DNA from: an uncultured Bacteroides sp. | GTDB taxonomy: Bacteria > Bacteroidota > Bacteroidia > Bacteroidales > Bacteroidaceae | Assembly (NCBI GenBank): GCA_900552075.1 | Contig: URYL01000003.1 | Span: 124,001-188,000, forward strand | Length of the DNA: 64,000 bases | Direction of reading: 5' to 3' | Shown: positions 1-9,192 of the stretch, in pieces | How the letters are laid out: the number at the start of each line of letters is the position of its first letter | Position numbering within the stretch: position 1 is the stretch's first letter | Translations under genes and position numbers: made by a program | Notes under the pieces: model-generated | Seen by the model: the letters and a program-made list of their open reading frames with translations, nothing else | Database searches by the model: none | Told to the model about the DNA's origin: nothing

Positions 1-1955
1 CATGGGACGATACACCGAATCAGTTCTCATCTGCCATGTCAATGGACCCTACTACTCCTGTATTCAAACCGGAATCTGAATGGGTAGATAATGAATACAA
101 CAATTACCAGCGTTCTTACAACAACCAGACTTGGAACCCGGCAGGTTCTATTGCCCGTTCTAACAGTCATTCACGTGAGATGGGTGCGCTCTTGAATGCT
201 TATTTGCAGATTAACCCTATCGAGAAATTGACTTTGCGTACACAGTTTGGTACTAATGCACATTTCCGTCGTTCAGACAGCTTTACACCGGAATTTAGCT
301 TGGACCCACTGGAAAAGACCGATTTGAATGAAATTTCTCGTCAGTCACAGGAATGGTTAGACTGGAACTGGACAAACACCATTACTTATGCCGACACTTT
401 TGCTGAAAAGCATAACTTGAATGTCATGGGAGGTTTCACTGCAGAACGCTATGCATGGTATAACACGAAAGCTTTACGTCGTGATTTGCCGAGCAACATC
501 GATCAGATGCAGGAAGTAAATGCCGGTAATGCAGACAATGCAGAGGCTTATGGTGAAACTACTTTCAACTCCATGGTTTCTTTCCTGGGACGTGTGATGT
601 ATAACTACGCTAACCGTTATTATATTTCTGCTTCGTTACGTGCGGATGGTTCATCTCGTTTCCCTGCAGGAAATAAATATGCGTTGTTCCCATCTGTTTC
701 TGCTTCTTGGCGTGTGATCAGTGAAGAGTTCATGCAAGATCAGTCTATCTTCAGTGACTTGAAAGTCCGTGGAGGTTGGGGTCGTGTCGGTAACCAGAAC
801 ATTGACAACAATGCCACTCTGACTTTGTTGGACCAGACACAGTATTATTTTGGTAAGACAAGTACATTGGCAAACGGTTACTTTATTTCTACCGTAGGTA
901 ATAATCAGCTGAAATGGGAAACCGTGGAAGACTGGAACGTGGGATTGGATATGTCATTCCTTGAATCTCGTTTGGGCGTGACTTTTGAATATTTCCAGAA
1001 GAAATCAAAGGACATGCTGTATGAAAAACAGAATATCTTCGCAATCGGTTATCCGAACTGGAACAGTACAGTATGGATGAACGTAGGTAGCATGAAGGCA
1101 TACGGATGGGAATTAGGTTTGGACTGGCGTGATCAGAAGGGTGATTTCTCTTATAACATCGGTTTGAACTTGTCTTCTGTACGTAATAAAGCCATCAAGT
1201 TCTCTGGTGATGGACCGATTTATACCGGTGGATTCAACAGTGACCAGATTATCAGCAACGAGGATGGAGGTCTGATTTCTCGTTTCTATGGTTATGTGGC
1301 AGACGGACTGTTCCAGAACTGGGAAGAAGTTTATGCGCATACCGACGAACACGGAAACCTGATTCAGCCTAATGCTCAGCCTGGAGATATCCGTTTCAAG
1401 GACTTGAATCACGATGGTACTTTGGATGCCAGCGACAAGACTTTCATCGGTAACCCTTATCCGGACCTGATGATTGGTTTGAACCTGGGATTTACGTATA
1501 AGAACATTGATTTTGCCGCCAACTTCTATGGTACTGTAGGAAATGATATCTTTAATACGACAAAAGGATATTATTCTGGTGCCAACGGTCAGAATGTATG
1601 GGCCGGCACACTGAATAAGGCATGGGATGGTGAAGGAACAAGCAACGACATTCCTCGCTTGTCTTATAACGACTTGAACCTGAACTATCAGCGTGTGTCT
1701 AGCTTCTATGTGGAAGATGGTTCTTATTTGCGTTGTAAATTGTTGCAGATTGGATATACCTTGCCTAAACAATGGGTAGGAGGTGCTAACTTGCGTATTT
1801 CCTTCTCTGCACAGAATCCGTTTACCATTACCGGTTATTCAGGTATGGACCCGGAACGTCCGATGTTGGATGGTAGTGTAATTGAAACAGGTATCGATAA
1901 CATCGCTTATCCGAACCCGCGTACATTCTTGTTTGGTATAGACTTTAAATTTTAA
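1..1955 (+). CDS. SusC/RagA-family TonB-dependent outer-membrane transporter, C-terminal part
   Basis: This is the beta-barrel part of a SusC-type transporter that imports oligosaccharides across the outer membrane using TonB energy. The frame is open from base 3 (WDDTPNQF...), so the gene starts upstream of the window; signal peptide, carboxypeptidase-like domain and plug are not visible. About 651 residues are seen. They are rich in alternating aromatic and polar beta-strands, include SusC-typical stretches (SLRADGSSRF, FKDLNHDG, IGNPYPDLMIGLN) and end in FLFGIDFKF, the usual final strand with a terminal aromatic residue. A SusD gene follows after 13 bp, so the two should form one SusCD importer. 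The truncation is a window-edge effect, not a broken gene. Confidence 0.97.
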   Translation, partial: WDDTPNQFSSAMSMDPTTPVFKPESEWVDNEYNNYQRSYNNQTWNPAGSIARSNSHSREMGALLNAYLQINPIEKLTLRTQFGTNAHFRRSDSFTPEFSLDPLEKTDLNEISRQSQEWLDWNWTNTITYADTFAEKHNLNVMGGFTAERYAWYNTKALRRDLPSNIDQMQEVNAGNADNAEAYGETTFNSMVSFLGRVMYNYANRYYISASLRADGSSRFPAGNKYALFPSVSASWRVISEEFMQDQSIFSDLKVRGGWGRVGNQNIDNNATLTLLDQTQYYFGKTSTLANGYFISTVGNNQLKWETVEDWNVGLDMSFLESRLGVTFEYFQKKSKDMLYEKQNIFAIGYPNWNSTVWMNVGSMKAYGWELGLDWRDQKGDFSYNIGLNLSSVRNKAIKFSGDGPIYTGGFNSDQIISNEDGGLISRFYGYVADGLFQNWEEVYAHTDEHGNLIQPNAQPGDIRFKDLNHDGTLDASDKTFIGNPYPDLMIGLNLGFTYKNIDFAANFYGTVGNDIFNTTKGYYSGANGQNVWAGTLNKAWDGEGTSNDIPRLSYNDLNLNYQRVSSFYVEDGSYLRCKLLQIGYTLPKQWVGGANLRISFSAQNPFTITGYSGMDPERPMLDGSVIETGIDNIAYPNPRTFLFGIDFKF

Positions 1956-1968
1956 TTCTTGAATAACT

Positions 1969-3666
1969 ATGAAACAGCTATTAGCAATATTAACATTGTT
2001 TTCCTCGCTGGCCTTTACTTCTTGCGAAGACTTCCTGACGGAAGAGGTGCGTGGACAGCAGAACCTCGACACTTATTTCACTACAGCTGATGAGTGCGAG
2101 TCCTATATTACCGGCTGCTATCAGGATATTACCTGTGGCGGATGGTGGAACATCAATACGGTATGGCTTTTGTCTGAAATGTGTAGTGATGATGCATGGA
2201 TGGGAAATACCACACAAAGTCAGAGTGATTATATCTCATTGGCTCATTATCAAGGTAACGGAGCAAGCAATGGCCCGATTTCAAACTTCTGGCAGTATCG
2301 TTATAAAGGTATCTTGCGTTGTAATGTGGCTATCGACCGTATCGGAAATGCAGGCTTGGAAGATAAGGCACTGCAGGCAAGACTGGTGGCAGAGGCTCGT
2401 TTCCTGCGTGGATATTTCTATTTTGAATTGGCCAGAAACTTTGGAGGTGTTCCTTTGATTACGGAGTTCAAGATGCCGGAAGAAATTCAGGGTATTACTC
2501 GTGCGTCACTGGAAGATACTTATAAGTTCATTGAAGACGACTTGAAGGCTGCTGCTGAAGTGTTGCCTAAACGTAGCGAATATGCCGATGCGGACATGGG
2601 TCGTGCTACTAGTGGAGCTGCACTGGGTTTGCTGGGTAAGGTTTATCTGTATCAGGAAAAGTGGACAGAAGCTCGCGATGTGTTGCAGAAACTGATCCCG
2701 GAATCTGGTTATACGGGAGAAGATGCACAGACGACCGAATATGATTTGCTTCCTGACTTCGGAGATGTATGGAACAAGAACTATGACAACAGTGTGGAAA
2801 GCCTTTTCGAAGTGCAATATGAATATCATCCTACATTGGCATTAGGAGGTTCTCTTTCAACGGTGACTGGTGCCCGTAGCTGTGGTGCCGCATTGGGAGA
2901 CGGATGGGCATGGTGCCAGCCTTCTGCCAACCTGGAAGCTGCTTATAGTGAAGATGATGTACGTCGTGAATGGACAATTATCAAAACTGGATGTACGGAA
3001 ATCAAAGGAGAAACAGCCGACAATTTTGCAACAATCTTGAAAGATAACAAAGAGATTGCTAACTATAAGGAATATGTGGAAAGATATAATCTGCCGGAAA
3101 ATTGCTTGGTAATTGATCCGTCGGGTCATAAATCAGCTCGTATCATCCGTAAATATTATCTTCCGTTGAATGACCGTCCTGAGGTGTACAACACAGATAA
3201 GAGTCCGCTGAATCATCGTATCTTGCGTTATGCGGATGTATTGCTGATGTATGCAGAAGCTTGCAACGAATTGGGAGATGATACACACGCACAGGCTGCA
3301 CTGAACCGTGTACGTAATCGTGCAGGTCTGGCTTCTGTGACGGTGACTGGTAATGACCTTCGTCATGCCATCCGTAACGAACGTCGTTTGGAACTGGCCT
3401 TTGAGCAGAACCGTTTGTATGATATTCGCCGTTGGAAAGATGATAATGGTAAACCGGTAATTGCCAATCTGATGGGTGAAAACGGTTCATTCGTGAAATG
3501 GAATACAGATCCTGAAACTCGTGATGCCATGGAATGGGATAATCAGGGTGAAGCAAGCGATAAGGGAAAATCATTCCGCGAAGACCGCGACCTTCTTTTC
3601 CCGATACCTTTGTATGAGGTGACAATGTCTAATGGTTCTATTGAACAGAATCCAAATTGGAACTAA
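1969..3666 (+). CDS. SusD/RagB-family surface glycan-binding lipoprotein
   Basis: A 565-residue SusD-like lipoprotein that caps the preceding SusC barrel and captures glycan at the cell surface. Residues 1-19 form a lipoprotein signal with lipobox FTSC (Cys19), followed by EDFL, typical of SusD. The N-terminal helical part contains the TPR-like repeats of the family (ARFLRGYFYFELARNFGGVPL, about residues 144-164). The C-terminal part has the SusD motif RNERRLELAFEQNRLYDIRRW (about 466-486) and the usual end LLFPIP...NPNW. Length is normal. It is the second gene of an operon with SusC, and a hairpin terminator follows, which may lower expression of the downstream enzymes. The ligand is unknown; the neighbours suggest a beta-galactan. 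Confidence 0.96.
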   Translation: MKQLLAILTLFSSLAFTSCEDFLTEEVRGQQNLDTYFTTADECESYITGCYQDITCGGWWNINTVWLLSEMCSDDAWMGNTTQSQSDYISLAHYQGNGASNGPISNFWQYRYKGILRCNVAIDRIGNAGLEDKALQARLVAEARFLRGYFYFELARNFGGVPLITEFKMPEEIQGITRASLEDTYKFIEDDLKAAAEVLPKRSEYADADMGRATSGAALGLLGKVYLYQEKWTEARDVLQKLIPESGYTGEDAQTTEYDLLPDFGDVWNKNYDNSVESLFEVQYEYHPTLALGGSLSTVTGARSCGAALGDGWAWCQPSANLEAAYSEDDVRREWTIIKTGCTEIKGETADNFATILKDNKEIANYKEYVERYNLPENCLVIDPSGHKSARIIRKYYLPLNDRPEVYNTDKSPLNHRILRYADVLLMYAEACNELGDDTHAQAALNRVRNRAGLASVTVTGNDLRHAIRNERRLELAFEQNRLYDIRRWKDDNGKPVIANLMGENGSFVKWNTDPETRDAMEWDNQGEASDKGKSFREDRDLLFPIPLYEVTMSNGSIEQNPNWN

Positions 3667-3689
3667 TAGGGTAAAAAGATGAATTGATT

Positions 3690-3738
3690 ATGCCATTCAG
3701 AGGAATGTCTTAAGTTCTTCTGGATGGCATTTTTATTT
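3690..3738 (+). terminator. Intrinsic terminator or attenuator after SusD
   Basis: The arms ATGCCAT (3690-3696) and ATGGCAT (3724-3730) form a hairpin extended by CAGA/TCTG pairing, followed by TTTTTATTT. It lies between susD and the GH30 gene with no obvious new promoter after it. It may therefore act as a partial terminator that makes SusC/SusD more abundant than the enzymes, an arrangement common in Bacteroides PULs. Confidence 0.8.
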
Positions 3739-3752
3739 AAATATTTGTAGTG

Positions 3753-5357
3753 ATGAAAAAATATGCAATCATATTGGGTGCTTTGAGTTTGGTCGCATGT
3801 AGCGATAATACTCCTGAGAACCCAGGAGAAAATCAGGAAGAAATAGTCAGTGTGGAAAAAAATGTAACGATTGATGCGGGACAGGCTTTTCAGACAATAG
3901 TCGGCTTTGGTGCATCCGACTGTTGGACACCTGCGTATATTGGTAAATATTGGACAAGTAGTCGTGACCGTATTTCTGAACTTTTGTTTTCCTCGGAAAT
4001 TGTGGATGGACAGCCAAAAGGAATCGGACTTTCCATGTGGCGGGTGAATTTAGGCGGTGGAAGTGCAGAACAAGGTGATGATAGTGGTATTGTAGACAAG
4101 TCACGACGTGCAGAATCTTATCTGACGGATAACTTGTCGTTGGACTGGACACATTGTGAGGGGCAACGCTATTTTATGAGCCGTGCAAAGGAGTTTGGAA
4201 TTGATAATTTTGTTTTGTTCAGCAATACTCCTCCAGTGCAATACACCTTGAACGGAAGGGGATTTTCTCAAAGTGGAGGTAGTGCGAACCTGAAATCAGA
4301 GTGCTATGATGATTTTGCTTCCTATATGGCGGAAGTCGCTAAACATTATGTGGATGAAGGATATCCGATTAGCCATATCTCTCCGGTGAATGAACCTCAG
4401 TATAATTGGGATGGAAATGGTCAGGAAGGCAGTGGTTGGAAAAATGAGGAAGTGGCCAGACTCGCTCGGGAACTGGATACTCAATTAACTCAAAAAGGTC
4501 TTTCTACCAATATCCTATTGGGCGAAGCCGGAGATTGGGAGTACCTTTACAAGGTGAAGGATGACGCAAACCGCAGTAATGTGCTTTCGGCCTTTTTCTC
4601 CTCCTCATCTCCTGCCTATGTGGGTGATTTGTCGCATGTAGAGAAGTTGATCTGTGGACATAGTTATTGGACAGACGGAACGTGGGATGGAATGCGTGAC
4701 GTACGTAAAAAAGTGGCACAAGCTGCCGAACAGTATGGGGTAGATGTGTGGCAAAGCGAATGGAGCATGCTGGGCGATAATTATAGCTCGTCAGAATTTG
4801 TCGGATATGATGCCGCTTCAGAAATGGATATTGCTTTGTATATGTCGAAAGTCATTCATAATGATCTGACGGTGGCTAACGTGACTTCTTGGAATTATTG
4901 GGTAGCAATGGATGTGTCTAGATGGGGGCAGAAGAACCGTTTCTTATTGGTGGCATTGACCCCTAAAGGTTGGGCCGGAGACAAGGAAAGCATAGATAAC
5001 CTGGAAGAGGAAGGAAGCTTCAATGCAACTCCAACTTTATGGGTATTGGGTAATTACAGTCGTTTTATCCGTCCTGGATACCATCGGATTTCTATGACAT
5101 TAAATGAGTCGATGAGTTTCTTCGGCTCTGCCTGGATGTCACCGCAGCAGGATTGTATTGTCGCGGTATACACGAACCTATCGAGCAAGGGAATTCGTTT
5201 GAACGAAACACGTCAGAATTGGGGTGGAGAACCGAAAACCATCAAGACGTATACCACTTCGGGCAGCAAACAACTGGTTGAGAAAGTGCTGCAAGAAGGA
5301 GATCCCGTGGTATTGGATGCGGAAAGTGTGACAACCGTAGTATATGAATTCAAATAG
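3753..5357 (+). CDS. GH30-family glycoside hydrolase lipoprotein, possibly endo-beta-1,6-galactanase
   Basis: A 534-residue surface lipoprotein with a (beta/alpha)8 GH30 catalytic domain and a C-terminal beta-sandwich. The ATG at 3753 is chosen over the GTG at 3750. The lipobox is LVAC (Cys16), followed by SDN. The predicted acid/base is Glu214 (SPVNEPQ) and the predicted nucleophile is Glu336 (WQSEWSM). The NEP context followed by QEGSGW resembles the subfamily that includes fungal endo-beta-1,6-galactanases, and the next gene is a GH2 beta-galactosidase-type enzyme, so an endo/exo pair on beta-1,6-galactan or arabinogalactan side chains is plausible. Other GH30 activities (beta-1,6-glucanase, xylanase, beta-fucosidase) are not excluded. 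Family is certain; substrate is inference. Confidence 0.88.
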   Translation: MKKYAIILGALSLVACSDNTPENPGENQEEIVSVEKNVTIDAGQAFQTIVGFGASDCWTPAYIGKYWTSSRDRISELLFSSEIVDGQPKGIGLSMWRVNLGGGSAEQGDDSGIVDKSRRAESYLTDNLSLDWTHCEGQRYFMSRAKEFGIDNFVLFSNTPPVQYTLNGRGFSQSGGSANLKSECYDDFASYMAEVAKHYVDEGYPISHISPVNEPQYNWDGNGQEGSGWKNEEVARLARELDTQLTQKGLSTNILLGEAGDWEYLYKVKDDANRSNVLSAFFSSSSPAYVGDLSHVEKLICGHSYWTDGTWDGMRDVRKKVAQAAEQYGVDVWQSEWSMLGDNYSSSEFVGYDAASEMDIALYMSKVIHNDLTVANVTSWNYWVAMDVSRWGQKNRFLLVALTPKGWAGDKESIDNLEEEGSFNATPTLWVLGNYSRFIRPGYHRISMTLNESMSFFGSAWMSPQQDCIVAVYTNLSSKGIRLNETRQNWGGEPKTIKTYTTSGSKQLVEKVLQEGDPVVLDAESVTTVVYEFK

Positions 5358-5374
5358 GAGTTAATAAATTGAAG

Positions 5375-7789
5375 ATGAAGAATAAGGTATTTTGGATAGT
5401 ATTATTAGGGCTGCTTTCTTGTATGTCGATGCACGCCCAAGTCTCTTTCGGAGAGGCCAAGAAGTTTAATGAAGGCTGGCGTTTCAGTCTTTTGGACGAC
5501 AGTCTGGGGGCATCTGTTTCGTATGATGACAGTAAATGGAGGCAGTTGGACTTGCCGCACGACTGGTCTGTCGAAGGGCAGCTCTCTCCTTCGCTGGCAA
5601 GCTGTACGGGTTATCTGCCTGGAGGAATAGGCTGGTACCGGAAACATTTCCAGCTGACCGACGATGCTGCGCGCCATTACATTTATTTTGAAGGAGTTTA
5701 TAACCGGAGTGAGGTGTATTTGAACGGCCATCTTTTGGGCAAACGTCCCAACGGTTACATCTCTTTTATGTACGACATGACTCCGTATTTGAAAAAGGGA
5801 GACAATGTGCTGGCCGTACGTGTAGACCATAGCCGGTATGCAGATTCCCGCTGGTATACAGGTTCGGGTATCTATCGGGATGTGTGGATGATTGCTGCCC
5901 CGGAAATCCATTTTGCACAGTGGGGCTTAGGCTGGCAGGCCACTTCAATTACCGATAAGCAGGCGGTTGTGTCAGTGGAACTGGCAGTGGAAAAGCACAT
6001 GAAGGCAGAGGGAAAACTCGAGGTGAAAGCTGCCTTGTATGATGCAGATGGAAAGCTCGTGGCAGAGAGCCAGAAAAGTGTGGCTGGTCATGAAACGGGA
6101 CTTTCCAAGCAAACGCTTTCGTTGAAGGTGAAGAAGCCACATCGCTGGAACTTGGACGATCCATATCTTTATACCTTGAAAGCAGAATTGTATTGTGACG
6201 GGAAACGGATGGATGGTGCTTCCAGTACCGTAGGTCTGCGTACGCTGCAGTTCGATGCCAATAAGGGATTTGCCCTGAACGGAGAATGGATGAAAGTGAA
6301 AGGTGTTTGTTTGCACCACGATGCCGGTGTATTAGGTGCGGTAGTGCCTCCGGAAGTATGGGAAAGACGTTTGAAGAACTTGAAAGCAATCGGGGCAAAT
6401 GCCATTCGTATGAGTCACAATCCGCAGGCACCTGTATTGTATGATTTATGCGACCGTCTGGGCTTCCTGGTCATGGATGAGGCTTCCGATGAATGGGAAT
6501 TCCCGAAACGTAAATGGATTCAAGGATGGAATGTGGGAGAACCCAGCTATGAAGGCTCTTTCGACTTCTTTAAAGAATGGATAGAGCAGGATGTGACCGA
6601 CATGGTACGTCGTGACCGGAACCATCCGTGTGTCTTCTTGTGGAGCATCGGTAATGAGGTGGATTATCCGAATGACCCTTATTCTCATCCGATATTGGAC
6701 GGAGCGAAAATTAACCAGCCGATGTTCGGGGGCTATAAACCGGATGCACCCGATGCCATGCGGATTGGGGTGATTGCCCAGAAGCTGGCAGCTTGTGTGC
6801 GTGCGGTCGATACGTCACGTCCGGTGACCGGTGCACTGGCGGGTGTCATCATGTCAAACCAGACGGCTTATCCGGAAGCGGTAGACGTGGTGGGATACAA
6901 TTATACGGAAGACCGTTATGCAGAAGACCATAAGACCTACCCGAAACGTATCATTTATGGAAGTGAAACCGGAGTGGGCATTGAGGCCTGGCATGCCGTA
7001 CGCGACAATGATTTCATTTTCGGACAGTTCTTGTGGACAGGTACCGATTATCTGGGTGAGGCCGGCAGATGGCCTTCTCGCGGATTGTATACAGGTTTGT
7101 TGGATTTCGGCAGCTTTGCAAAACCTCGTGGTTATTTCCGCGCTTCATTGTGGAGTGAGAAACCGATGACATACATTGGTACTTATCCGGTGAAACCGGG
7201 ACACAGCTGGCTTTCCATGGATGCCTGGGACAGCTGGAACTATGATCCGGACCAGCTGATTCGGGTGGTATGTTATACCAATGCACCACAGGCACGTCTG
7301 TTGCTGGACGGAAAGGAAGTCGGACAGATGAAGCCTTACGATGACAAGAGTGGAATCATTTATTGGGATATCCCTTATCAGGATGGAGAACTTCGTGCCG
7401 AAGGTTGTGACGAGAGCGGAAAGGTGCTTTCCACTTATACCATAAAGACTTCAGGTCGTCCATACGCCTTGCGGGCTACGGTAGATAAGGACGTGTTGTC
7501 GCCAGACAAGGCTACGGCCCATGTTACGATTGAAGTGGTCGATGAAGAAGGTACAATCGTGAAATTAGGTGACAGTGAGGTGACTTGTGAAGTGGAAGGT
7601 CCGGCTCGTTTGTTGGGCTTGGAAGGCTCGAACAACAGTGATATGAGCGATTATACGGACAATCGCCATCGGGCTTATCACGGACGTCTGCTGGCTTATG
7701 TGCAGACCACAGGTAAGAAAGGTGAGATTCGGGTCAAACTGACTTCTCCGCTTTTGAAAGGAACGGAAGTGGTATTGAAGGCTGAATAA
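5375..7789 (+). CDS. GH2-family glycoside hydrolase (beta-galactosidase type)
   Basis: An 804-residue exo-acting GH2 enzyme that removes non-reducing terminal sugars. The ATG at 5375 is preferred; a TTG at 5369 lies closer to the AGGAG at 5356-5360 but would add only two residues. A signal peptide ends near SMHA/QVSF; LLSC just before it could instead be a lipobox. Domain order is sugar-binding jelly roll (about 30-180), Ig-like domain (about 180-290), TIM barrel (about 295-600) and C-terminal Ig-like domains. Predicted catalytic residues are Glu428 (WSIGNEV) and Glu531 (YGSETG). The gap after the GH30 gene is 17 bp, so they are one operon. Beta-galactosidase is the best guess; beta-glucuronidase or galacturonidase is possible. 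Confidence 0.9.
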   Translation: MKNKVFWIVLLGLLSCMSMHAQVSFGEAKKFNEGWRFSLLDDSLGASVSYDDSKWRQLDLPHDWSVEGQLSPSLASCTGYLPGGIGWYRKHFQLTDDAARHYIYFEGVYNRSEVYLNGHLLGKRPNGYISFMYDMTPYLKKGDNVLAVRVDHSRYADSRWYTGSGIYRDVWMIAAPEIHFAQWGLGWQATSITDKQAVVSVELAVEKHMKAEGKLEVKAALYDADGKLVAESQKSVAGHETGLSKQTLSLKVKKPHRWNLDDPYLYTLKAELYCDGKRMDGASSTVGLRTLQFDANKGFALNGEWMKVKGVCLHHDAGVLGAVVPPEVWERRLKNLKAIGANAIRMSHNPQAPVLYDLCDRLGFLVMDEASDEWEFPKRKWIQGWNVGEPSYEGSFDFFKEWIEQDVTDMVRRDRNHPCVFLWSIGNEVDYPNDPYSHPILDGAKINQPMFGGYKPDAPDAMRIGVIAQKLAACVRAVDTSRPVTGALAGVIMSNQTAYPEAVDVVGYNYTEDRYAEDHKTYPKRIIYGSETGVGIEAWHAVRDNDFIFGQFLWTGTDYLGEAGRWPSRGLYTGLLDFGSFAKPRGYFRASLWSEKPMTYIGTYPVKPGHSWLSMDAWDSWNYDPDQLIRVVCYTNAPQARLLLDGKEVGQMKPYDDKSGIIYWDIPYQDGELRAEGCDESGKVLSTYTIKTSGRPYALRATVDKDVLSPDKATAHVTIEVVDEEGTIVKLGDSEVTCEVEGPARLLGLEGSNNSDMSDYTDNRHRAYHGRLLAYVQTTGKKGEIRVKLTSPLLKGTEVVLKAE

Positions 7790-7801
7790 TCCTCCCTCGG
7801 C

Positions 7802-7873
7802 AGTACTGCAGTACTCCCTTGAAAGTACTGGAGTACTGCCGAAGAAGTACTACGGTACTGCTTAGGAAGTACT
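7802..7873. repeat. Array of 22-bp units built on paired AGTACT palindromes
   Basis: GTAC occurs seven times, at 7803, 7811, 7825, 7833, 7847, 7855 and 7869. The spacing alternates exactly 8, 14, 8, 14, 8, 14. This gives three complete 22-bp units starting at 7802, 7824 and 7846, plus a partial unit at 7868. Each unit begins with a near-palindrome, AGTACTGCAGTACT, AGTACTGGAGTACT or AGTACTACGGTACT, followed by a less conserved 8-bp spacer. The array lies between the convergent ends of the GH2 and luxS genes, just before a terminator. Function is not known to me. Confidence 0.9.
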
Positions 7874-7897
7874 GACAGAGCACCGGCAGGCTGTCTG

Positions 7898-7926
7898 AAA
7901 AGCGCCTGGCCGGGCTTTTTATTTTC
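7898..7926. terminator. Bidirectional terminator between the first PUL and luxS
   Basis: AAAAGC, a one-base bulge and CC pair with GG and GCTTTT across a five-base loop (7898-7919), followed by T-rich sequence on the plus strand. The A run gives a T run on the other strand, so both the rightward PUL transcript and the leftward luxS transcript could end here. Confidence 0.6.
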
Positions 7927-7981
7927 CAGACCTACCCTCAGGGAATACCCTGTTTGTGTTTTCGGGGCAGGGAATAGGATT

Positions 7982-8467
7982 TTACAGAGAAGCCGGATAG
8001 TTCAAGTTTTCTTCGGTGAGCTGTTCCAGCACTTCGTGCAGGAATTTGGCAGCTTCCCACTTGGCCATGGGCAAGTTCATCATAAGATAGTTGCCGCAAT
8101 CTTTGGGAGTGGCACCCGGCACTTCGCCTTCATAGTCGGCAATGAAACGGAAGGTTTCGGTCATCAGCGGCGCAATGTCTTTAGACTGCAAGTCGCCTTT
8201 CACTACCAGATAGTTTCCGGTGAGGCAACCCATCGGACCCCAATAGATGATTTTGTCGGCCCATACCGGATGGTTGCGCAAGAAGGTGGCAGCCAGGTGT
8301 TCGATGGTATGGATGGCCGCAGGGCCTAACGCCGGTTCGCGGTTTGGCTCTTTCATGCGGATGTCGAAAGTTGTGACAATCTCATTTCCGACTTCATCTT
8401 TGCGGGATACGAAAATGCCGCGTTTCAGATGGATATGATCTACGGTAAAGCTTGGTATCTTTTTCAT
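7982..8467 (-). CDS. luxS: S-ribosylhomocysteine lyase LuxS
   Basis: Cleaves S-ribosylhomocysteine to homocysteine and DPD, the precursor of autoinducer-2, in the cytoplasmic activated-methyl cycle. The protein is 161 residues, normal for LuxS. Metal ligands are visible as HTIEH (His53, His57, with Glu56 as catalytic base) and Cys124 in KDCGNY. The catalytic cysteine is Cys81 in GPMGCLTG, where the more common sequence is GPMGCRTG, so a Leu replaces the Arg. The gene begins 6 bp after the stop of mtnN, whose product supplies its substrate. The two are surely co-transcribed leftward from the promoter region near 9193. Confidence 0.97.
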   Translation of the reverse strand: MKKIPSFTVDHIHLKRGIFVSRKDEVGNEIVTTFDIRMKEPNREPALGPAAIHTIEHLAATFLRNHPVWADKIIYWGPMGCLTGNYLVVKGDLQSKDIAPLMTETFRFIADYEGEVPGATPKDCGNYLMMNLPMAKWEAAKFLHEVLEQLTEENLNYPASL

Positions 8468-8473
8468 TATTCT

Positions 8474-9169
8474 TTATAGTTTGTTGGGTAATGCTTTCAG
8501 GAAAGTTTCAGTCACATGGAAGGAGCGGTCGGCCATCTCTCCCCAGAAATTCAGGTACTGTTCAAAATGCTTGTCGGCTCCCGGAGTATCGCTGATGATG
8601 CGGAAGCTGATGAAAGGCACCTGATAGAGGTAGCATACCTGGGCGATGGAAGCCGATTCCATATCGACAGCCAGTCCCTCGGGAAAGTTACGCTTGATTT
8701 CGTCCAGTTCGCTTCGGTCGGTGATGAACTTGTCGCCCGTGCAGATAAGACCTCCGTGAATGGCTGTTTCCGTATCCAGTGAGAGCGCACACTGATAGAG
8801 CGTTTCGTTGCCCTGGAAGAACGTCGGGAGACCCTGTATCTGTCCGTAGGCATTGCCTTCGCCGCACCACACGTCGTGGTACACGATTTGCTGGCTGACT
8901 ACCACATCCATAATTTTCAGACAGCTGTCGATTCCTCCTGCCACTCCGGTACTGATGATGCAGTCGGGCTGGAAAGTGCGGATGAGTTCCACGGTACCTG
9001 CGGCGGCATTGACTTTTCCGATACCGCATTGCATCAGGATGATGGTATTGTGCTTGATGGAACCTTCGATGTAGGTGAAGGGACCTTCTTTACGTTCTGT
9101 CTTGTTCTCGAGTTGGTTAGCCAGTTGCTTCTGCTCGGAAGCCATGGCCGTGATGATTCCTATTTTCAT
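8474..9169 (-). CDS. mtnN: 5'-methylthioadenosine/S-adenosylhomocysteine nucleosidase
   Basis: Hydrolyses the glycosidic bond of S-adenosylhomocysteine and methylthioadenosine, releasing adenine; the ribosylhomocysteine product feeds LuxS, encoded immediately downstream. The protein is 231 residues, the usual length for MTAN/Pfs. Expected active-site residues are present: Glu12 (ASEQ), Glu171 (VDMESA) and Asp194 (ISDTPG), with the nucleoside phosphorylase glycine-rich loop GVAGGI near residue 75. First gene of a two-gene operon, 6 bp from luxS. A TAAATTTG -7 box lies 24 bp upstream of its start. Confidence 0.96.
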   Translation of the reverse strand: MKIGIITAMASEQKQLANQLENKTERKEGPFTYIEGSIKHNTIILMQCGIGKVNAAAGTVELIRTFQPDCIISTGVAGGIDSCLKIMDVVVSQQIVYHDVWCGEGNAYGQIQGLPTFFQGNETLYQCALSLDTETAIHGGLICTGDKFITDRSELDEIKRNFPEGLAVDMESASIAQVCYLYQVPFISFRIISDTPGADKHFEQYLNFWGEMADRSFHVTETFLKALPNKL

Positions 9170-9192
9170 GCGTTAAAAAAGATTTTCAGGGG

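Noticed and set aside
1..1955. Truncated SusC pseudogene
   Set aside because: The frame is open to the first bases, so it is cut by the window edge and is not degraded.
7802..7873. CRISPR array
   Set aside because: The repeat units abut at a 22-bp period with only 8-bp spacers; there are no CRISPR-length spacers and no cas genes.
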